This document shows, in pieces, positions 6,515-10,827 of a DNA stretch of 10,827 bases. Numbering within the stretch: the first letter of the stretch is position 1; each line of letters begins with the position of its first letter. The notes beneath the pieces are model-generated. The model did no database searches and had not been told where the DNA came from. It saw only the letters and a program-made list of their open reading frames with translations. A program made the position numbers and the translations under genes. Source of the DNA: an uncultured Oscillibacter sp. (lineage in GTDB: Bacteria > Bacillota > Clostridia > Oscillospirales > Oscillospiraceae); the NCBI GenBank assembly GCA_946183715.1, contig CAMHDB010000037.1:1-10827 (forward strand), written 5' to 3'.

Positions 6515-7471
6515 TCACGGCCTCGGGAGGTCGAGCGCGAACAGCGCCGCCGCGCCGCCGGTGTGTACGAAAACAATGCTTCCGTCGCCGTGGAAGGCGC
6601 CCTCTCTGAGCAGTTCAAGCATGCCCGCCCACGCCTTTCCGGTGTAGACGGGGTCAAGGAGAATCCCTTCCAGCCGCGCGAGTTCCTCGATATAGGGCGT
6701 GTCGGCGGGGTTGGGGATACCGTAGCCGCCGCCGATTCGCGACACGACGCGGAAATCGCCTTCGGTACGCGTAAAGGAGGCGTCAAGCAGTCCGGCGGCG
6801 TCCTCGGCGAGCTGGGGCACGATGTCCTCGAACGCGTCGGGGTACACGGACACGCCCGTGAGGCGCGCGCCCGGGAGGTGGAGTTTCGCGCCCAGCAACA
6901 GCCCCGCCGCCGTGCCGCCGGAGCCTACCGCGCTGACGATATGCCCCACGCTGTCGCACTGCGCCGCGATTTCCTCGGCACAGCCGACGTAGCCGACGGC
7001 CCCCAGCGGCGTCGAGCCCCCGACGGGTATCGCACAGCACTTGTGCCCTTGCGCGGAGAGTTCCTCGTCCAGCGCTAACATCTGGTCGTAGATGTACGAA
7101 TACTGGTCGGTGTCGAAAAAGCGGACTTCCGCGCCGTAGAGCTTATCAAGGAGGAGGTTCCCGCGCGCGTCGGTGACGCCCCGCTCTTTCAGGAACAGCA
7201 CACAGCGCATACCCAGACGCGCCGCGCAGGCCGCGGTCAGCATGGCGTGGTTGGACTGCGCGCTGCCCGTCGTGAATACGGTGTCACAGCCGCCGTTCTG
7301 CGCCTCGGCGAGCAGGTATTCGAGCTTCCGGACTTTGTTCCCGCCCAGCGCCACGCCGCACAGGTCGTCGCGCTTCATCCAGATGTCCCGCCCGTAGCGG
7401 GCGCTGATAGCTTCCAGCGGGTAGCAGGGCGTCGGGAACAGGCCCAGAGAGAGCCTTGGCAGTTCTTTCAT
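6515..7471 (-). CDS. PLP-dependent D-cysteine desulfhydrase / ACC deaminase family enzyme
   Basis: A 318-residue fold-type II PLP enzyme. WMKRDDLCGVALGGNKVRKLEYL (31-53) contains the PLP-binding Lys46 in GGNK; TTGSAQSNHAMLTA (67-80) is the substrate-carboxylate loop; VGSGGTAAG (182-190) binds the PLP phosphate; LDPVYTGKA (272-280) and FVHTGGAAALF (301-311) match the C-terminal family pattern. The whole resembles bacterial D-cysteine desulfhydrase, which breaks D-cysteine into pyruvate, H2S and ammonia; an ACC deaminase or a sulfo-lyase acting on cysteate would share these motifs, so the substrate is not certain. ATG at 7471 overlaps the rpe stop as ATGA, so the pair is probably translationally coupled. 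An in-frame extension to 7615 reads through rpe in a wrong phase. It is followed at once by a terminator. Confidence 0.9.
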   Translation of the reverse strand: MKELPRLSLGLFPTPCYPLEAISARYGRDIWMKRDDLCGVALGGNKVRKLEYLLAEAQNGGCDTVFTTGSAQSNHAMLTAACAARLGMRCVLFLKERGVTDARGNLLLDKLYGAEVRFFDTDQYSYIYDQMLALDEELSAQGHKCCAIPVGGSTPLGAVGYVGCAEEIAAQCDSVGHIVSAVGSGGTAAGLLLGAKLHLPGARLTGVSVYPDAFEDIVPQLAEDAAGLLDASFTRTEGDFRVVSRIGGGYGIPNPADTPYIEELARLEGILLDPVYTGKAWAGMLELLREGAFHGDGSIVFVHTGGAAALFALDLPRP

Positions 7472-8118
7472 ACGCCACCCCGCAACGCCGCGATACGCCC
7501 CGGGATGTCCTCCGCGCCGAATACCGCGCTTCCCGCGACGAGTACGTTGGCCCCCGCGTCGATACAAGTCCGGCAGGTGCCGGGCGCTACTCCGCCGTCC
7601 ACTTCCAGTTCGCAACCGGGTTTCCGTTCGTCAATCCAGCGGCGGATTTGCGAGACCTTCGGCATCATGTCGGCCATGAATTTCTGACCGCCGAACCCCG
7701 GTTCCACCGTCATGACAAGCACGATGTCGCACTTGTCCAGAAACGGCAGTACGGCCTCGGCGGGGGTCTTGGGCTTGACGACCACGCCCGCGCGCTTGCC
7801 CTTGGCGTGGATTTTGTCAAGGGCCGTGTGCGTATTTTCGGGGGTGTCGGCCTCGACGTGTACGGTGACTATCGCCGCGCCGGCGTCGCAGAAGCGCTCG
7901 ACGTAGCGGACGGGGCGGTCAACCATCAAGTGAACGTCGAGCGGCAAAGAGGTCGCCTTGCGGATTCCGGCGAGAACCGGGAAGCCCAGAGAGATATTCG
8001 GCACGAACAGCCCGTCCATAATGTCGACGTGGAGGTAGTCGGCGGACGCGACGGGCCGCAGTGCTTCCGCGAGATTTGAGAAATCCGCCGACAGCACGGA
8101 CGGGGCGATTTTAATCAT
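7468..8118 (-). CDS. rpe: Ribulose-phosphate 3-epimerase
   Basis: A 216-residue TIM-barrel enzyme of the pentose phosphate pathway, interconverting D-ribulose 5-phosphate and D-xylulose 5-phosphate. Clear motifs: APSVLSADF (5-13), LHVDIMDGLFVPN (29-41) with His30 and Asp32, DVHLMV with His63, MTVEPGFGGQKF (136-147), and EVDGGV with Asp174. These supply the metal ligands and the two catalytic aspartates. Length is standard. ATG at 8118 has GAGG 8 bases upstream. In many Firmicutes rpe lies beside rsgA; here it is instead the first gene of a pair with the PLP enzyme and is divergent from the fructokinase. Confidence 0.97.
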   Translation of the reverse strand: MIKIAPSVLSADFSNLAEALRPVASADYLHVDIMDGLFVPNISLGFPVLAGIRKATSLPLDVHLMVDRPVRYVERFCDAGAAIVTVHVEADTPENTHTALDKIHAKGKRAGVVVKPKTPAEAVLPFLDKCDIVLVMTVEPGFGGQKFMADMMPKVSQIRRWIDERKPGCELEVDGGVAPGTCRTCIDAGANVLVAGSAVFGAEDIPGRIAALRGGV

Positions 8119-8170
8119 GACAGAGACCTCTTTTCCTCATTGGCGATATTCCGGAATGACAGGGTAGCCG

Positions 8171-8190
8171 TTTCCGTCCGGCACCGGAAA
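8171..8190 (-). repeat. Inverted repeat in the rpe leader
   Basis: TTTCCG (8171-8176) and CGGAAA (8185-8190) flank 8 bases that themselves contain a CCGG pairing option. No T-run follows on either strand, so it is not an intrinsic terminator; it may be a leader hairpin. Confidence 0.35.
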
Positions 8191-8198
8191 TCTAGGCA

Positions 8199-8227
8199 AG
8201 TTTATCAAATTCCGGGCGCAAAAGCAA
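8199..8227 (-). promoter_or_regulatory. Candidate promoter of rpe
   Basis: On the minus strand: TTGCTT (8227-8222), a spacer of 17 bases, and TAAACT (8204-8199) preceded by TGA, an extended -10. The leader would be about 75 bases. Each hexamer is a partial match, but the exact spacing and extended -10 mirror the other promoters of this window. Confidence 0.5.
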
Positions 8228-8278
8228 GCATTTTCTCACGAAAGCGCCGTGGAATTTCGCGATATGGGCATGTTGCAC

Positions 8279-8296
8279 AATTTCGCCCGGGAAATT
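8279..8296. promoter_or_regulatory. Palindrome AATTTC-GCCCGG-GAAATT, possible operator
   Basis: Perfect 6-base arms around a near-symmetric GC centre, located 27 bases upstream of the fructokinase -35. Part of it (AATTTCGC) recurs at 8253-8260, and a diverged copy is read on the other strand at about 8206-8221, inside the rpe promoter spacer. The bound protein, if any, is unknown. Confidence 0.4.
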
Positions 8297-8323
8297 TCTG
8301 AAAGTTACCCAAACGCCGTCCCC

Positions 8324-8352
8324 TTGCGCATTTTCCGCCCGTCGATTATAAT
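8324..8352 (+). promoter_or_regulatory. Promoter of the fructokinase-amylosucrase operon
   Basis: TTGCGC (8324-8329), a 17-base spacer and a perfect TATAAT (8347-8352). Transcription should start near 8359, giving a leader of about 60 bases that ends in a strong ribosome binding site. This is the best -10 in the window. Confidence 0.8.
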
Positions 8353-8419
8353 AAGTGAGATACAGTCTGTTTACAAGCCGCTTGCGCTTTGCGGGCGGAA
8401 CAGGAGAGGAGACGATTTC

Positions 8420-9391
8420 TTGAAACTGGACTTGTTGACGGTGGGCGAGGTGCTCATTGACCTGACCCAGACGGGCGTTGACAGCAGGGGTGTCCGGCTT
8501 CTGGCGGCGAATCCCGGCGGCGCTCCGGCGAACGCGGCGGTAGCGGCGGCGCGTCTCGGCGCGCGCGCGGCCTTTGCCGGGTGCGTCGGCGACGACTCTT
8601 TCGGCGCGGGCCTGATTCAGACGCTCAAAGACAACAACGTGGACGTGTCCGCTGTGGCGATGGACCCCGTAGTCCCGACTACGCTGGCCGTCGTGACGGT
8701 CGACGAGACCGGGGAGCGCAGTTTTACGTTCTATCGCGGCCCGGGCGCCGACCTGTGCCTGACGCGGGAGCAGATTCCCGATTCCCTGCTCGCCGACGCG
8801 AAAATCGTACACTTCGGGAGCGTCAGCCTGACGGCGGACCCGTCGCGTACCGCGACGCTGACCGCCGCGAAAGACGCCAAAAAACTCGGCGCGCTGATTA
8901 CGTATGACCCGAACTACCGCGCGGCGCTGTGGCCCAAGGGCGAGGACGCCGGGGCGCGTATGCGGGAGCCGTTGCCGATGGTCGACGTGCTCAAAATCAG
9001 CGACGAGGAAATGGTGCTCATGTCCGGCAAGGACACGCCGGAAGCGGCGGCGGAAGCCCTGACCGGACAGGGTATCAAGCTCGTACTCGTCACGCTGGGC
9101 GGCGCGGGCGTGTACTACCGTCTGGACAACGGCGGCGCGCCGATGACCGGAACTGTGCCGGGGTTCTCCGTCAAGATTGCCGACACGAACGGCGCGGGCG
9201 ATACGTTCTTCGGGGCGGTGTTGCGCTGTCTGGCGAAACGCGAAACCCCGCTGGGCGGCCTCGAAAAGGACGAGCTGGAACGGATTCTCCGCTTCGCCAA
9301 CAAGGCCGCGTCGCTGACTGTCAGCCGTCCGGGGGCACTGCCCGCCATGCCGTGGTTGAAAGAATTAGAAGAGGAGGGCGTATTGCCTTGA
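8420..9391 (+). CDS. PfkB-family fructokinase
   Basis: A 323-residue sugar kinase predicted to phosphorylate fructose to fructose 6-phosphate with ATP. PfkB signature 1 is at 33-57 (from NPGGAPANAA to FAGCVGDD); signature 2 is DTNGAGDTFFGAVL at 255-268 with catalytic Asp261; TYDPNYR (161-167) and LKISDEE (191-197) are typical of bacterial fructokinases. Start is TTG at 8420, since GAGGAG lies 8 bases upstream and TVGEVLIDL begins at the normal position; an upstream ATG at 8249 would start before the promoter. The stop overlaps the amylosucrase TTG start as TTGA, which supports fructose from sucrose as substrate. Ribokinase-like relatives with other substrates cannot be fully excluded. Confidence 0.92.
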   Translation: MKLDLLTVGEVLIDLTQTGVDSRGVRLLAANPGGAPANAAVAAARLGARAAFAGCVGDDSFGAGLIQTLKDNNVDVSAVAMDPVVPTTLAVVTVDETGERSFTFYRGPGADLCLTREQIPDSLLADAKIVHFGSVSLTADPSRTATLTAAKDAKKLGALITYDPNYRAALWPKGEDAGARMREPLPMVDVLKISDEEMVLMSGKDTPEAAAEALTGQGIKLVLVTLGGAGVYYRLDNGGAPMTGTVPGFSVKIADTNGAGDTFFGAVLRCLAKRETPLGGLEKDELERILRFANKAASLTVSRPGALPAMPWLKELEEEGVLP

Positions 9392-10827
9392 CCAGAGAAG
9401 ACCAGATTTTCTACGACCGCCTGTGGTCGAAATACGACGAACTGCGCTGGCTCTACATGGAGCTTTACGGCAACGAGGCCGCCTTCGACTACTTCCGCAC
9501 CATGCTTTACCGGGCCTACAAAGAAAGAAGCGTCGACCTGCGCCTCATGGACGAGGCCCGGGAGGCCCATCCGGAGTGGTACCGCGAGCGCGACATGCTC
9601 GGCATGCTCATGTACGTGCAGTGCTTCGGGAAGAACCTCAAGGGCGTGCAGGAGCACCTCGACTATCTGGAAGAGAGCGGAATCAACTACATTCACTACA
9701 TGCCCCTGTTGCAAAGCCCCAAAGGGCGCAGTGACGGCGGCTACGCGGTCTCGGACTTCCGCGCCGTGGAACCCGAACTCGGCACCATGGAGGAGCTCGC
9801 CGAACTCAACGCCGACTGTCACCGGCGCGGAATCTCGGTGTGCCTCGACTTCGTGATGAACCACACCAGTGAAGACCACGAATGGGCCGTCCGCGCGCGC
9901 GCCGGGGACCCCGAATACCAGAAGCGCTACTTCTTCTACGACAACTGGGACATCCCCAACGAGTTTGAGAAGACCGTGCCGCAAGTCTTCCCGCAGACCG
10001 CGCCGGGTAATTTCAGTTGGTGCCCGGAGGCCGGGAAAGTCGTCATGACGACGTTCTGGCCCTACCAGTGGGATTTGAACTACGCCAACCCGGTCGTGTT
10101 CAACGACATGACCGACAACATGCTCTACCTGTGCAATCAGGGCGTGGACATCATCCGCCTCGACGCCACGCCGTATATCTGGAAAGAGCTGTACACGAGC
10201 TGCCGGAACCTGCCGAAAGTCCATACCCTCGTGCGCATGATGCGCCTTGCCTGTGAGATTGTCTGCCCGGGTACGCTCCTGCTGGGTGAAGTCGTCATGG
10301 AGCCGTCGAAAGTCGTGCCCTACTTCGGCACCGTCGAGAAACCCGAGTGCCACATGCTCTACAACGTCACCACGATGGCCAGTACGTGGCACACCGTCGC
10401 CACGTCCGACGTGCGCCTGCTCCGGCACCAGATGGAGGCCGTCTTCGCCCTGCCCAAACAGTACACCTTCCTGAACTACCTCCGCTGTCACGACGACATC
10501 GGCTGGGGCCTCGACTACCCGTTCCTGAAGCCCCTCGGCGTCGACGAGGTGTCGCACAAGAAGTACCTGAACGACTGGTTCACGGGCAAGTACCCGGGGA
10601 GCCTGTCGCGCGGCGAACTCTACAACGACGACCCGCGCCTCGGCGACGCGCGCATGTGCGGCACGACGGCGTCGCTGTGCGGCGCGGAGGGCGCCGAGGA
10701 GAACGGCGACAAGGCCGCGCTCGACCTCGCGCTCCGTCTCGACGAGACCCTGCACGCGTTCCTGTTCACGCAGAGCGGCATTCCCGTGCTCTACAGCGGC
10801 GACGAAATCGCGCAGTTGAACGACAAC
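9388..10827 (+). CDS. Amylosucrase-type GH13 glucansucrase (3' end beyond window)
   Basis: The first 480 residues of a protein whose relatives have about 630-650. Amylosucrase uses sucrose to extend an alpha-1,4-glucan and releases fructose. A helical N-terminal domain (about 1-68, with LYGNEAAFDYF and the DLRLMDEAREAHPEWY pattern) precedes a GH13 barrel. Barrel motifs are SDGGYAVSDFR (115-125), DFVMNHTSEDHEW (154-166), GVDIIRLDA with nucleophile Asp259, LLLGEVV with acid/base Glu301, and RCHDDIGW with Asp369. NDWFTGKYPGSLSRG and RLGDARMCGTTASL are characteristic of amylosucrase and not of sucrose phosphorylase. Start is TTG at 9388, overlapping the kinase stop, with GGAGGG 9 bases upstream. 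The closely related sucrose hydrolase activity cannot be ruled out. No signal peptide is seen, so it should be cytoplasmic. Confidence 0.93.
   Translation, partial: MTREDQIFYDRLWSKYDELRWLYMELYGNEAAFDYFRTMLYRAYKERSVDLRLMDEAREAHPEWYRERDMLGMLMYVQCFGKNLKGVQEHLDYLEESGINYIHYMPLLQSPKGRSDGGYAVSDFRAVEPELGTMEELAELNADCHRRGISVCLDFVMNHTSEDHEWAVRARAGDPEYQKRYFFYDNWDIPNEFEKTVPQVFPQTAPGNFSWCPEAGKVVMTTFWPYQWDLNYANPVVFNDMTDNMLYLCNQGVDIIRLDATPYIWKELYTSCRNLPKVHTLVRMMRLACEIVCPGTLLLGEVVMEPSKVVPYFGTVEKPECHMLYNVTTMASTWHTVATSDVRLLRHQMEAVFALPKQYTFLNYLRCHDDIGWGLDYPFLKPLGVDEVSHKKYLNDWFTGKYPGSLSRGELYNDDPRLGDARMCGTTASLCGAEGAEENGDKAALDLALRLDETLHAFLFTQSGIPVLYSGDEIAQLNDN

Larger units (their letters stand above)
8119..8419. 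other. Divergent rpe / fructokinase regulatory region
   Basis: This 301-base region has no gene of its own; frames that cross it are extensions or antisense shadows. It holds outward-facing promoters for both neighbours, an inverted repeat in the rpe leader, a palindrome at 8279-8296 with related sequences nearby, and the fructokinase ribosome binding site (AGGAGAGGAG, 8402-8411). Confidence 0.7.

Noticed and set aside
6378..6518. N-terminal extension of the Nudix protein to 225 codons
   Set aside because: It would begin at the upstream gene's stop and run through the terminator and the Nudix promoter; the ATG at 6377 has a good ribosome binding site.
8249..8419. N-terminal extension of the fructokinase from an ATG at 8249
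   Set aside because: It starts upstream of the TATAAT promoter and adds 57 residues unlike any PfkB protein; the TTG at 8420 fits the family start and has a strong ribosome binding site.
9115..10755. Minus-strand open frame of 546 codons antisense to the fructokinase and amylosucrase genes
   Set aside because: It is a shadow of the strongly C/G-ending third codon positions of two clear genes; the translation has low-complexity Val/Glu/His-rich composition and no family motifs.

Overview
The window looks like chromosomal DNA from a high-GC, low-G+C-relative Firmicute, most likely a gut-type clostridial lineage such as Oscillospiraceae. That placement is inferred from a WalR-WalK-YycH-YycI (WalRKHI) cell-wall two-component operon, clostridial-style MurA and Rpe sequences, strong GGAGG ribosome binding sites and frequent TTG/GTG starts. 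No mobile element, tRNA, rRNA or CRISPR array is visible. Coding density is high, and neighbouring genes often overlap by 1-4 bases.

Layout on the minus strand, from right to left (transcription order): rpe (8118-7468) overlaps a D-cysteine desulfhydrase-like PLP enzyme (7471-6515), which ends in a textbook intrinsic terminator (6481-6514). A new promoter (about 6411-6439) then drives a Nudix ADP-ribose pyrophosphatase (6377-5841). Its stop codon overlaps the start of walR (5844-5152), followed by walK (5141-3327), yycH/walH (3330-1870) and yycI/walI (1868-1077). After a 337-base gap holding a promoter and several inverted repeats comes murA (739 to beyond base 1), a peptidoglycan precursor enzyme, cut by the window edge.

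On the plus strand, starting from the divergent intergenic region 8119-8419, a promoter with a perfect TATAAT drives a PfkB-family fructokinase (8420-9391). It overlaps an amylosucrase-type GH13 gene (9388 to beyond 10827, cut by the window edge). Together these form a plausible sucrose-use module: amylosucrase moves the glucose of sucrose onto an alpha-glucan and releases fructose, which the kinase phosphorylates.

The most striking point is walR. The encoded response regulator is well conserved from the first helix of the receiver domain onward, but it lacks the first beta strand and the paired acidic residues that bind Mg2+. Its predicted start is fused directly to the end of the Nudix gene with no Shine-Dalgarno sequence. 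This is either a real deletion in a normally essential regulator or an assembly error. Other points are in-frame QQR repeats in the N-terminal tail of YycH, palindromes at the murA promoter, and a one-residue insertion in the MurA catalytic loop.
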